A stretch of 64,000 nucleotides of DNA, taken from contig NZ_QJQX01000037.1 in NCBI RefSeq assembly GCF_013393185.1, positions 62,001 through 126,000 on the forward strand, given 5' to 3'. Made by a program: the position numbers and the translations under genes. The notes under the pieces were generated by a model, which searched no databases, was not told the origin of the DNA, and saw nothing but the letters and a program-made list of their open reading frames with translations. Origin of the DNA: Sphingobium lactosutens (GTDB lineage: Bacteria > Pseudomonadota > Alphaproteobacteria > Sphingomonadales > Sphingomonadaceae). Each line of letters opens with the position of its first letter. Within the stretch, counting starts at the first letter, position 1. Shown piece after piece: positions 8,822 through 17,019 of the stretch.

Positions 8822-10054
8822 TCAGCCAAGTAAAACTTCCCTTGGCGCTGGATGACCGAGAAAGGCCGCAGGGCTGGCGGATGCGCCATAGGCGCCGGCC
8901 TGGAAGATGGCGATCAGGTCGCCTTCCTCCACCGATGGTAATGCCACCTTGTCGCCCAGCCGGTCGATCGGGGTGCAAAGGCATCCCACCACCGTCACCG
9001 GATCGGCGATCGGCTGAGAGCCGAAGCGGTTGGCGACTGCGATCGGATAGTTGCGCCGCACGACCGTGCCGAAATTGCCGCTGGCGGCGAGCTGATGATG
9101 CAGGCCGCCATCGACCACGACGAAGGTTTCGCCCTGACTGACTTTCACATCGATGACGCGAGTCAGGTAGACGCCCGCTTCGCCGACCAGCCAGCGGCCG
9201 AGTTCGATCGCGAAGTCGCTGCCACGCAAAATGTCGGGGCGTTCCTCCAGCGCGGTGTCTAGCGCCATGCCGATCGAGCGGATGTCGAGCGGGACGTCGC
9301 CGGGGAAGTAGGGGATGCCGAAACCGCCGCCAAGGTTGACCAGCGGCGGAGTCGCGCCGACCTCATCCGACAGCCGCGCGGCGAGCGCAATCGTGGCTGC
9401 CTGCGTCTCGATGATCGCCGCGGCGTCCAGATTCTGGCTGCCTGCAAAGATATGCCAGCCCTGCCATGACGCCCCGGCGTCGATCACCATCCGCGCCAGC
9501 GCGCCAGCCCTGTCGGCATCGACGCCGAAGGGCTTCGCCCCGCCGCCCATGCGCATGCCGGAGCCTTTGAGGTCGAAGTCCGGATTGACCCGGACCGCGA
9601 GGCGCGGCGTCTTGCCGATCGCCTCGGCCACCGCCAGTGCGCGACGCGCCTCCCCTTCCGATTCGAGGTTAATGGTCACGCCCGCGAAGATGGCGGCGGA
9701 CAGTTCGTCATTGCGCTTGCCCGGCCCGGCAAAGCTGATCCGGTCGGGCGCCATGCCGGATTCCAGCGCCATCTCAAGCTCGCCACCCGATGCGATATCG
9801 AAACCGTCGACCTGATGCGCCATGCGCGCCAGCAGCGGCGCATAGGGGTTTGCCTTCACCGCATAATGAAGGTGGAGCGCAGCGGGCATGGCTTCGCGGA
9901 AGCGCCTGACCTGCGCCGCGACGATATCCATGTCGTAGACGAAGAGCGGCGTGTCGCCTGCCTCGTCGACCAGGCTCTCCGCACCGCAGCCGCCGATCAG
10001 CAGCATCTCTTCCTCGCCCGTGGCCCAGGACGGTATCGGCCCCATTGGTTTCAT
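8822..10054 (-). CDS. PLP-dependent decarboxylase, exosortase A-associated
   Basis: A 410-residue fold-type III PLP enzyme of the ornithine/diaminopimelate decarboxylase family. The lysine motif HYAVKANP (Lys 67) binds PLP, NLGGGFGIPYFPGD is the phosphate-binding glycine loop, and VGCLCTPIDRLG carries the active-site Cys/Asp seen in the family. The subclass occurs in exosortase-A loci next to an AMP-ligase. The substrate is unknown; the presumed product is an amine or decarboxylated amino acid used in polymer decoration. It overlaps the ligase gene by 4 bp (ATGA), so both proteins are probably made together. Confidence 0.9.
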   Translation of the reverse strand: MKPMGPIPSWATGEEEMLLIGGCGAESLVDEAGDTPLFVYDMDIVAAQVRRFREAMPAALHLHYAVKANPYAPLLARMAHQVDGFDIASGGELEMALESGMAPDRISFAGPGKRNDELSAAIFAGVTINLESEGEARRALAVAEAIGKTPRLAVRVNPDFDLKGSGMRMGGGAKPFGVDADRAGALARMVIDAGASWQGWHIFAGSQNLDAAAIIETQAATIALAARLSDEVGATPPLVNLGGGFGIPYFPGDVPLDIRSIGMALDTALEERPDILRGSDFAIELGRWLVGEAGVYLTRVIDVKVSQGETFVVVDGGLHHQLAASGNFGTVVRRNYPIAVANRFGSQPIADPVTVVGCLCTPIDRLGDKVALPSVEEGDLIAIFQAGAYGASASPAAFLGHPAPREVLLG

Positions 10055-11580
10055 GCGCCATACTCCCCGGCAAGCGCCACCCGATCGATCTTGCCATTGG
10101 GATTGCGAGGAAATTCGGGGAGCACGATGATATCCTTGGGCTGCATGAAATTGGGCAATTCGGTCTTGAGATGGGCCGCGACAGTGTCTGCGACGGCGGG
10201 ATCGTCGGCGCGCAGCAGCAGGCGCACCGCCTGCCCCAACCGATCGTCCTTGACCCCCAGCGCCACCGCTTCGGCGATGCCCGGCACGGCGACGGCGGCT
10301 TCCTCAATTTCGGTCGGGCTGATGCGGTTGCCCGCGGACTTGATCATCGCATCGTCGCGGCCGACGAAATAGAGCAGCCCTTCCCCATCGCGCCGCACTG
10401 TATCGCCGGACCAGACCGCCATGCCGCCATAGCGCGACGCAGCGGGTGCGGGCTTGAAGCGTTCGGCAGTGCGGGCCGGGTCGCGCCAATAGCCCTGCGC
10501 CACCAGCGGGCCGCAATGGACCAGTTCGCCCGGCTCGTCGGCATCGGTCAGGCTGCCGTCCGGGCGCACAACTAATATCTCCGCAAAGGGAATGGCGCCG
10601 CCCATCGAATCGGGATGGCTGTCGACCAGCGCGGGCGGCAGATAGGTGGAGCGAAACGCCTCGGTCAGGCCATACATGGGGTAGAGGTTGGCCTGCGGGA
10701 ATAGCGCGCGCAGCTTCGCCACCAGCGGACGCGTCAGCGCGCCGCCGCTGTTGGTCAGACGCCGGAGCTTCGCCGCGACCTCTTCCGGCCAGTCCAGCTC
10801 GGTCAGTTGCACCCAGAGCGGGGGCACGCCGGCCAGCGTCGTGATGTCCCGCCGATCAACCAGCTTCATGACGTCACGCGGCGTCAGATAGTCGAGCGGA
10901 TAGACGCAGCCGCCGGCATACCAGGTGGAAAGCAGCTGATTCTGGCCGTAGTCGAAGCTGAAGGGCAGGACGCAGGCGGTGCGGTCCTGCGGCGTCAGCC
11001 TGAGATAATCCGCGACCGCCACCGCGCCCAGCCAGAGATTGGCATGGGTCAGCACCACCCCCTTGGGTCGGCCAGTCGAACCGCTGGTATAGAGGATCGC
11101 CGCCAGATCATCAGGCTGCGCGCTCGATGGGCCGATCGCCTGCCCGCCGCTCATGGCGCAGGCGGCGTCATCCTCGCGGAGCAGGCGACAGGACGCAGGC
11201 ACATCGCCGGGCTGAAGACTATCGAGCCGCGCCGATGTGCCGATCAGCAGCATCGCCCCACTGTCCGACAGGATATGAGCGACCTGGCGATGTTTCAGCA
11301 GCGGATTGATCGGCACATGGACGAGACCGGCGCGCGGCGCGGCGAGCGGCATCAGCGCGGCGACCGGCCCCTTGGCCATCCAGCTGGCGACGCGCGCGCC
11401 CGGCTCCAGCCCGAACCCCGCCAGCCAGCCGGCAAGGCGGCCCAGCGTTTCTTCCAGTTCGGCATAGCTGTAGCTGCCCGCACGCCCGTCCAGCGCCGGG
11501 TGTGCGGGATCGCCGCGCAGCAGCAGATGATCGAGCGGTCGCACCTGCGCTCCGTCGATCATGGGGAAATTTTCAGTCAC
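10051..11580 (-). CDS. AMP-forming acyl-CoA/acyl-ACP ligase, exosortase A-associated
   Basis: A 509-residue member of the ANL superfamily. The P-loop-like A3 motif ILYTSGSTGRPKGVVLTHAN, the MYGLTEAFRSTY A5 motif, the GDTVRRDGEGLLYFVGRDD A7/A8 region and the C-terminal PRNPNGKIDRVAL lysine (A10) are all present, so the enzyme should be active. It would activate a carboxylic or amino acid with ATP and load it onto CoA or onto the small carrier protein encoded at 12685. The gene is first in a two-gene unit with the decarboxylase and is divergent from the FemAB/GNAT-like gene, leaving about 65 bp for a shared control region. Confidence 0.9.
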   Translation of the reverse strand: MTENFPMIDGAQVRPLDHLLLRGDPAHPALDGRAGSYSYAELEETLGRLAGWLAGFGLEPGARVASWMAKGPVAALMPLAAPRAGLVHVPINPLLKHRQVAHILSDSGAMLLIGTSARLDSLQPGDVPASCRLLREDDAACAMSGGQAIGPSSAQPDDLAAILYTSGSTGRPKGVVLTHANLWLGAVAVADYLRLTPQDRTACVLPFSFDYGQNQLLSTWYAGGCVYPLDYLTPRDVMKLVDRRDITTLAGVPPLWVQLTELDWPEEVAAKLRRLTNSGGALTRPLVAKLRALFPQANLYPMYGLTEAFRSTYLPPALVDSHPDSMGGAIPFAEILVVRPDGSLTDADEPGELVHCGPLVAQGYWRDPARTAERFKPAPAASRYGGMAVWSGDTVRRDGEGLLYFVGRDDAMIKSAGNRISPTEIEEAAVAVPGIAEAVALGVKDDRLGQAVRLLLRADDPAVADTVAAHLKTELPNFMQPKDIIVLPEFPRNPNGKIDRVALAGEYGA

Positions 11581-11645
11581 GGCCGCTTAACTCCATATGC
11601 AGATTCTTCCCCTATGCGTATCGTGACGGACGCGGAGATAGTCGG

Positions 11646-12656
11646 TTGCGGGCGCCAAGGGAATATCACAGCCTCAAGGAAGTGCGGCAGGCGCTCGCCG
11701 GTCGGCTGGATCGCGCCCATGTGCCTGCCCTGTTCGACCGTCTCGACTGGTTCGACGCGCTGCATCGCTATTGCTTTTCCGATGGGTCCGTCCATGTCGT
11801 CGCGGCGGATGATGACGGCGCGGAGGCGTGGCTGTTCCTGCTGTCCCCTGCTCCGCGAAGGGTCGGTTCGCTGGCCAACTGGTACAGTTTCTCCTGGGCG
11901 CCGGTTTTTCTGGGCGCACCCGATAGCGCCGTTCAGCAACGTTTGCTGGAGGCGATCACCGGTACCTTGCTCACCCATTATGCGCAGATCGACCTCTATC
12001 CGCTGGAGGATAGCGCGCCGCTCGCCGCTGCCTTGCGGCGCATGGGCTGGTTCACGGTGCAGCGACCCATGGGTGGTCGCCACCTGCTGCCCGTGGAAGG
12101 CCGCAGTTTCGCCGATTATTGGACCGCCCGCCCCGGTCGCCTGCGCAGTCTGATCCGGCGCAAGGGGCGGAACAGTCCCTATTTCCTGTCGATCAGCCAC
12201 GCTCTCACCGACGATCTGTGGTGCGACTATGTCGATGTCCATGCGCGCAGCTGGAAGGATGCGGAGCCGGCGAACGGCCTCGATTTCCTGCACGATCTCG
12301 CCGAACGGGAGAGCGCGGCGGGCACGCTGCGCCTGGGCTTTGCCCGGCTGGATGGACGTGCCGTGGCGACCCAGTTCTGGACGATCGAAAATGGGACCGC
12401 CCTGATCCACAAGCTCAGCCATGACAGCGCTCATGACGGCGGATCGCCGGGCACGCTGCTGAGCCATGCCATGTTCGCGCAGGCGATTGATGGGGATCGG
12501 GTCGCGTTGATCGACTATGGCACGGGCGACAATGGCTACAAGACCGACTGGATGGAACGGCGCATTCCGCTCCACCGGATCGACGCCTTCAACCCGCGCT
12601 TTGCGTCGGCCTGGCTGCCTGCGGCACGGACCGCCATTTCCGCGCTTGTAGGTTAG
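11646..12656 (+). CDS. FemAB/GNAT-like acyltransferase next to exosortase-associated ligase
   Basis: A 336-residue protein with the FDRLDWFDALHRYCF opening common to BioF2/CelD-like acetyltransferase proteins and a C-terminal LIDYGTGDNGYKTDWM stretch, as in GNAT-fold FemAB relatives. It probably transfers the acyl or amino-acyl group prepared by the neighbouring ligase and carrier protein onto sugar units; this is inference from context. I place the start at a TTG (11646) preceded by GGAG at a good distance. Frames starting further upstream would overlap the divergent ligase gene. The carrier-protein gene follows after 28 bp on the same strand. Confidence 0.75.
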   Translation: MRAPREYHSLKEVRQALAGRLDRAHVPALFDRLDWFDALHRYCFSDGSVHVVAADDDGAEAWLFLLSPAPRRVGSLANWYSFSWAPVFLGAPDSAVQQRLLEAITGTLLTHYAQIDLYPLEDSAPLAAALRRMGWFTVQRPMGGRHLLPVEGRSFADYWTARPGRLRSLIRRKGRNSPYFLSISHALTDDLWCDYVDVHARSWKDAEPANGLDFLHDLAERESAAGTLRLGFARLDGRAVATQFWTIENGTALIHKLSHDSAHDGGSPGTLLSHAMFAQAIDGDRVALIDYGTGDNGYKTDWMERRIPLHRIDAFNPRFASAWLPAARTAISALVG

Positions 12657-12684
12657 GCCGCACCCCTCTATTTAGGCGCGCATC

Positions 12685-12972
12685 ATGCGGGCGCAAAATT
12701 CTCAGCCGGTCGACCGGACCATCGATGTGGAAAGCCAGATGCGGGCGCTGCTGCGCGACGTGCTCGGCCTGTCTCAAGACCGTGTCGATGCCTTCGACGC
12801 CGACACGCTGCTGTTCGGCGCGCTGCCGGAACTGGACTCCATGGCCGTTGCCGGCCTGCTCACCGAGATCGAGGATCGCTTCGACATATTGATCGAGGAT
12901 GACGATATCGACGGCGACACGTTCGAGACGTTCGGATCGCTCGTGGCGTTCGCGCGGGGGAAGATCGGCTAA
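12685..12972 (+). CDS. Acyl carrier protein, exosortase-locus type
   Basis: A 95-residue acidic protein with a carrier fold. PELDSMAVAGLL contains Ser 52, the expected phosphopantetheine attachment site (the usual DSL appears as DSM). It is distinct from the housekeeping AcpP at 23842. With the ligase and the FemAB/GNAT-like protein it can form a small activation-loading-transfer chain. It ends 23 bp before the convergent trxB gene. Confidence 0.88.
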   Translation: MRAQNSQPVDRTIDVESQMRALLRDVLGLSQDRVDAFDADTLLFGALPELDSMAVAGLLTEIEDRFDILIEDDDIDGDTFETFGSLVAFARGKIG

Positions 12973-12995
12973 AAGCCGACCTTCGCAGCGGAGGC

Positions 12996-13958
12996 TCAAG
13001 CCTCCACCAGTTCCTCGAAATCCACCTCGGCCAGGAACTTCTCGACGTCGAGCGCGGCCATGCAGCCCATGCCGGCGGCGGTCACGGCTTGGCGATAGAT
13101 CTTGTCGGTGACATCGCCCGCCGCGAAGACGCCGGGGATGGCGGTGCGGGTCGTGCCCTTTTCCACCAGGATATAGCCCTCGTCGAGCGGCAGCTTGCCT
13201 TCGAACAGCTCGGTCGCGGGGTGATGGCCGATCGCGACGAAGCCGCCATCGGTCGGCACATGCGACTTTTCGCCCGTGACCGTGTCGATCAGGTCGACGC
13301 CGACCAGACCTTCCGGCGCGCCGCCACCGACAAACCTGTCGACGGCCTTGTTCCACAACACCTTGATGTTCGGATGCGCGTGTAGACGCTGCTGAAGGAT
13401 CTTCTCCGCGCGCAGCGTGTCGCGACGGTGGATCAGCGTCACGTCATGGCTGTGGTTGGTTAGGTAGAGCGCTTCCTCCACCGCGGTGTTGCCGCCGCCG
13501 ATCACCACGACCTTCTTCCCGCGATAGAAGAAGCCGTCGCAGGTCGCGCAAGCGCTGACACCCTTGCCCTGAAGATGTTCCTCGCCCTCGACGCCCAGCC
13601 ACTTGGCCTGGGCACCGGTGCAGATCACCAGCGTGTCGGCGACATAGAGCGTGCCGCTGTCGCCGGTCAGCAGGAACGGACGCTCCGACAGATCGATGTC
13701 GACGATCTGGTCATACATCATCTGCGCGCCGACATGCTCGGCCTGCGCCTGCATCTGCTCCATCAGCCACGGCCCCTGGATCACGTCCTTGAAGCCGGGA
13801 TAATTTTCCACGTCGGTGGTGATGGTCAGCTGCCCGCCCGGCTGCATGCCCTGCACGACGATCGGCGCCAGACCCGCGCGCGCGCCATAGATGGCGGCGG
13901 ACAGGCCGGCCGGGCCGGAACCGAGAATGAGCATACGGGTGCTGTGGGTGGCGGTCAT
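12996..13958 (-). CDS. trxB: Thioredoxin-disulfide reductase
   Basis: A 320-residue FAD enzyme that transfers electrons from NADPH to thioredoxin in the cytoplasm. It has the FAD motif GSGPAGLSAAIYGARAGL (13-30), the redox pair CATC (Cys 137 and 140) followed by DGFFYRGK, the NADPH-binding VVVIGGGNTAVEEALYL and the GVFAAGDVTD FAD motif near the C-terminus. Length and motif order are typical. It is transcribed towards the exopolysaccharide carrier-protein gene and has a 295-bp upstream region that holds a repeated element. Confidence 0.97.
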   Translation of the reverse strand: MTATHSTRMLILGSGPAGLSAAIYGARAGLAPIVVQGMQPGGQLTITTDVENYPGFKDVIQGPWLMEQMQAQAEHVGAQMMYDQIVDIDLSERPFLLTGDSGTLYVADTLVICTGAQAKWLGVEGEEHLQGKGVSACATCDGFFYRGKKVVVIGGGNTAVEEALYLTNHSHDVTLIHRRDTLRAEKILQQRLHAHPNIKVLWNKAVDRFVGGGAPEGLVGVDLIDTVTGEKSHVPTDGGFVAIGHHPATELFEGKLPLDEGYILVEKGTTRTAIPGVFAAGDVTDKIYRQAVTAAGMGCMAALDVEKFLAEVDFEELVEA

Positions 13959-14089
13959 ATCAGGCTTTCAGCTGTGATTCGTGTTGGCGACAGAGATAGG
14001 CGGCGAGGCAGCGCGTGCAAGCGAAGGATTTGCTTGGGCGGGAGGAAGTCAGGCTGCGGGCGCCTCATGGGAAAATAGGAAATGGGTCG

Positions 14090-14229
14090 CTTAACTTCGC
14101 ATATGTCCCGCACATTCTGACATTTTATTGCCGGCTGACGATCCTATCGAAAAGTCGCGGCGCAAACGAGACCATGGCCTCTCCCGACCGATAAAGGTCA
14201 GTATCGCATGATCGGACGGTGTAGGACAG
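14090..14229. repeat. Diverged intergenic element, copy 1
   Basis: The stretch beginning CTTAACTTCGCATATGTCCC and containing ATTCTGACATTTT and GATCCTATCG matches the stretch at 38119 over about 70 bp, with differences scattered through it. Both copies then have TGTAGGACAG some way downstream (14220 here). The element fills much of the gap between the trxB start and the Anbu gene end. No open frame or terminal inverted repeat is evident. Confidence 0.75.
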
Positions 14230-14253
14230 GCGGACGGATCGCGGATCGCCCGC

Positions 14254-14991
14254 TCAATCCAGGACGTTGGGCAGATCCTCGAAACTCTTGCGCAGCGCTG
14301 CGCTCCAGCCCTGGGAGATCAGGGCGAACTCCTCATTGTCCGTCTCGATCCGGGTGCGGACGCGGAAGTCGTAGGCGTCGGTCGGGATCACCGTCAGGTC
14401 CAGCGGCATGCCGACCGACAGGTTGGAGCGAAGGGTCGAATCCATCGACAACAGCACCGCCTTAGCCGCATCCTCCAGGCTGGTTTCGCGGGTGATGATG
14501 CGGTCGAGGATCGGCTTGCCATATTTATGCTCGCCGATCTGGAAGAAGGGCGTGTCCTCGGTCGCCTCGATGAAATTGCCGGCGGAATAGATGAGATAGA
14601 GGCGCGGCTTGCCGCCCTTGCGCTGGCCCGCGACCATGATCGAGGCGCCGGAGCCGGAGCCGCCCATCTCGATATTCTCGCGATAGCGATGCTGCATCTT
14701 CTGCATCGCTTCCCCGACGATCTGCGCCACCCGGTGCATCGTGTCGCAGTTGCAGATCGTCTCGATATCCGGGTTGAGCTGCGATTCCTTGATCGCCTTG
14801 CTCAATACCGCCTTCACCCCCTGGGTGATGGACAGATTGCCCGAACAGAGCAGCGTGATCGCCCGCTCACCGGGGACATGATAGGTGAAGCTCTTCCGAA
14901 AGCGCGCAATATTGTCCATGCCCGCATTGGTGCGGGTGTCGGACAGCATGACCAGTCCCTGGTCGACGCGCACGGCCACACAATAAGTCAC
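14254..14991 (-). CDS. Anbu, proteasome-type protease (ancestral beta subunit)
   Basis: A 245-residue Ntn-hydrolase of the proteasome/HslV family. After removal of the initiator residue, the chain begins TYCVAV, exposing Thr 1 as nucleophile; Asp 17 and Arg 19 (SDTRTNAG) and a lysine at 32 (ARFRKSF) fit the proteasomal active-site pattern. GSGSGASIMVAG is the second conserved loop. The start is GTG at 14991 with AGGAGG 10 nt upstream. It is the last gene of a run encoding an ATP-grasp protein, an alpha-E protein and a transglutaminase, the standard Anbu neighbourhood. Substrate and regulator are not known. Confidence 0.92.
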   Translation of the reverse strand: MTYCVAVRVDQGLVMLSDTRTNAGMDNIARFRKSFTYHVPGERAITLLCSGNLSITQGVKAVLSKAIKESQLNPDIETICNCDTMHRVAQIVGEAMQKMQHRYRENIEMGGSGSGASIMVAGQRKGGKPRLYLIYSAGNFIEATEDTPFFQIGEHKYGKPILDRIITRETSLEDAAKAVLLSMDSTLRSNLSVGMPLDLTVIPTDAYDFRVRTRIETDNEEFALISQGWSAALRKSFEDLPNVLD

Positions 14992-15057
14992 GGCCCCCCG
15001 GCCTCCTGCTTTTTCTCTGTCGCGATGCCCGAGTCGTCCGGTGGGCAGTCGCGTTGT

Positions 15058-15930
15058 TCAACCCGCAGAGCCGGGCGGCGGGGTGCTTTGCTGTTGCTGC
15101 TTTTGCAGCTGCCGTTCCTCAACTCCATCCTCCGCCTGCGCGATCCGGACGTCGGCGTCAATCCATATGTCGCCCGCCACCGTGACCGAGCCACGGATCG
15201 GCGCGGCTTCATCTGCATCAAGTCCGCTGGCGACGCGGAGATAGCGTTCGGTCACGCAGACGCGGTTGGACGGGTCGAAACCGATCCAGCCAAGGCTGGG
15301 CACATAGGCTTCGGCCCAGCCATGGGTTTCGTGGAGCGCATCCCCGTCCCCCGCGAGCAGATAGCCCGAAACATAGCGGGCGGGAACACCGATCGTGCGC
15401 GCGGCGGCGATGAACACCTGCGCATGGTCCTGACAGACGCCGGCGCCGAGCGCGAAGGATTCGGCGGCGGTCGTTTCGGATGTGGTGACGCCGGCGCGAT
15501 ACTGGACCGCGTCGCTGACGGCGGCGGACAGGGCGTGGAGCGTGGCGAGGGGGCCGTCCTGCGGCGGCAGGTCGCGCGCCAGGGCGGCGATCCCGTCCGA
15601 CGCGCGGGTCAGGCGGGTATCGCGCAGGAAATAGCGCGGATCGACGCTGTTTCGCAGATGGCCGACCACGCCATGGCTCTCCCGCGTCTCGACCAGCCCT
15701 TCCGCCACGATTACCGCATTGTCGAGCCGGTCGTGGCGAATCCAGATCGCCTCCCTCTCGCCATAGCTGTTGGGACGGAAACAGGTGAGCGGCTCGTCAT
15801 TGATGCTCACCTGCCATTCCAGCACCTTCTGCGCGGGCGTATCGACCGGCATCAGCTTCAGGCGCATCGCGACCCGGCCGGCGGACGCGGCATAGCGGTA
15901 GACGGTCTGGTGGCGAACGAGCAGCTTCAT
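15058..15930 (-). CDS. Transglutaminase-like cysteine peptidase of the Anbu cluster
   Basis: A 290-residue protein with an N-terminal beta domain and a transglutaminase-core domain. The triad is visible: Cys 166 (GAGVCQDHA), His 203 (ETHGWAEAYV) and Asp 219 (WIGFDPSN). Proteins of this type next to alpha-E and ATP-grasp genes are proposed to cleave or form isopeptide bonds on a peptide made by the ATP-grasp enzyme, an idea from comparative genomics. The gene lies 23 bp after the alpha-E gene and 66 bp before the Anbu gene. Confidence 0.92.
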   Translation of the reverse strand: MKLLVRHQTVYRYAASAGRVAMRLKLMPVDTPAQKVLEWQVSINDEPLTCFRPNSYGEREAIWIRHDRLDNAVIVAEGLVETRESHGVVGHLRNSVDPRYFLRDTRLTRASDGIAALARDLPPQDGPLATLHALSAAVSDAVQYRAGVTTSETTAAESFALGAGVCQDHAQVFIAAARTIGVPARYVSGYLLAGDGDALHETHGWAEAYVPSLGWIGFDPSNRVCVTERYLRVASGLDADEAAPIRGSVTVAGDIWIDADVRIAQAEDGVEERQLQKQQQQSTPPPGSAG

Positions 15931-15953
15931 GGCTTCAGCCTCCCCTCCCCGCC

Positions 15954-16886
15954 TCAGCCGAAATGATAGGTCTGGGCGATTTCCGCCCCCAGCCTATTGG
16001 TCATCATCAGGCCGTTCTGGACGGTTTCGTGAAGGCCGCGCCGGAAGATTTCGCCGCTGTCCTGGCTTTCGAGGCCGGCGACCAGTTCCTGCACCGTGTC
16101 ATGGCAGGCGCCGCGCGCGTCATGCCAGCCCGCGAGCCGGTTCAGGCGGTAGGCCAGCTGATCGTAGCAATAGGCGACGCTGCGCGGGAAAAGCCGGTTC
16201 AGCATCAGGAAGTCGGTGATCTGCCAGGGCGTATAGGTGCCGCCATAGACATGATGATAGGCGCGCGCACCCGACAGGGCGTAGAGCACCGAGGTCCATT
16301 GATAATGGTCGCGATTGCCGCCGATCACTTCGGTTTCGGGCAGCAGGACATAATATTTGACGTCGAGCAGGCGCAGGGTCATCTGCGCCCGCTCCAGCGC
16401 GGAGCCGGTGCGCAGGAAATCGTGCCCCTCATTGCGCAGCTGACCCGAATGGGCGGCGCCGCGGAAGGTCATCACGCGGGTCTTGACCCAGTCGATCAGG
16501 GTCGGAAGCTGCTGCCGCGCCTCGCCGACATCATAGCTGTCGAGCTTGCGCCAGCCTTCGTTCAGCGCTTCCCACATGTCCTGCGTCAGCATGGTGCGCG
16601 CCGACTTGGCGTTGGCGCGGGCCTTCAGCAGGCAGGAGCGGATCGAACTGGGATTATCCGCATCCAGCATCAGATAGGCGACGGCGTCGCTTTCGGTGAC
16701 GATCGTGCCTTCGGGAAACTGGTGCCCCGCGCCGGTGGCGCGCACGACCGAGCGCCATTCGTCGCGGTGATGCGCGCCGGGCAGGATCGCCATGCGCTGC
16801 CCCATGGTGAGGAGACGTGCAGTGGCCTCGGCCCGCTCCATATAGCGCGCCATCCAGTAGAGATTTTCGGCGGTCCGGCTCAGCAT
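15954..16886 (-). CDS. Alpha-E domain protein (DUF403)
   Basis: A 310-residue all-helical protein starting MLSRTAENLYWMARYMERAE, the hallmark of the alpha-E family; a second conserved block is NRLFPRSVAYCYDQL. The molecular role is unknown; it always travels with circularly permuted ATP-grasp and transglutaminase genes. An inverted repeat of about 90 bp separates it from the ATP-grasp gene, so expression of the two may differ. Confidence 0.93.
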   Translation of the reverse strand: MLSRTAENLYWMARYMERAEATARLLTMGQRMAILPGAHHRDEWRSVVRATGAGHQFPEGTIVTESDAVAYLMLDADNPSSIRSCLLKARANAKSARTMLTQDMWEALNEGWRKLDSYDVGEARQQLPTLIDWVKTRVMTFRGAAHSGQLRNEGHDFLRTGSALERAQMTLRLLDVKYYVLLPETEVIGGNRDHYQWTSVLYALSGARAYHHVYGGTYTPWQITDFLMLNRLFPRSVAYCYDQLAYRLNRLAGWHDARGACHDTVQELVAGLESQDSGEIFRRGLHETVQNGLMMTNRLGAEIAQTYHFG

Positions 16887-16903
16887 GGGTTGGCCTCAAT
16901 ATT

Positions 16904-16993
16904 CGTCATTCCCGCGGAGGCGGAGATCCATCTCCCACCCCTTCCGCTTGGTGAAATGGCAGGAGATGGATTCCCGCCTGCGCGGGAATGACG
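16904..16993. repeat. Long intergenic inverted repeat (CGTCATTCCCGC type)
   Basis: The left arm 16904-16935 begins CGTCATTCCCGCGGAGGCGG and the right arm 16962-16993 ends CCTGCGCGGGAATGACG; the arms pair over about 30 bp with few mismatches around a 26-nt spacer. It lies inside the Anbu operon between the ATP-grasp and alpha-E genes and would form a strong hairpin in the transcript. Confidence 0.85.
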
Positions 16994-17019
16994 ACAAAAG
17001 GGATGAGAGTGCGCGCGCA

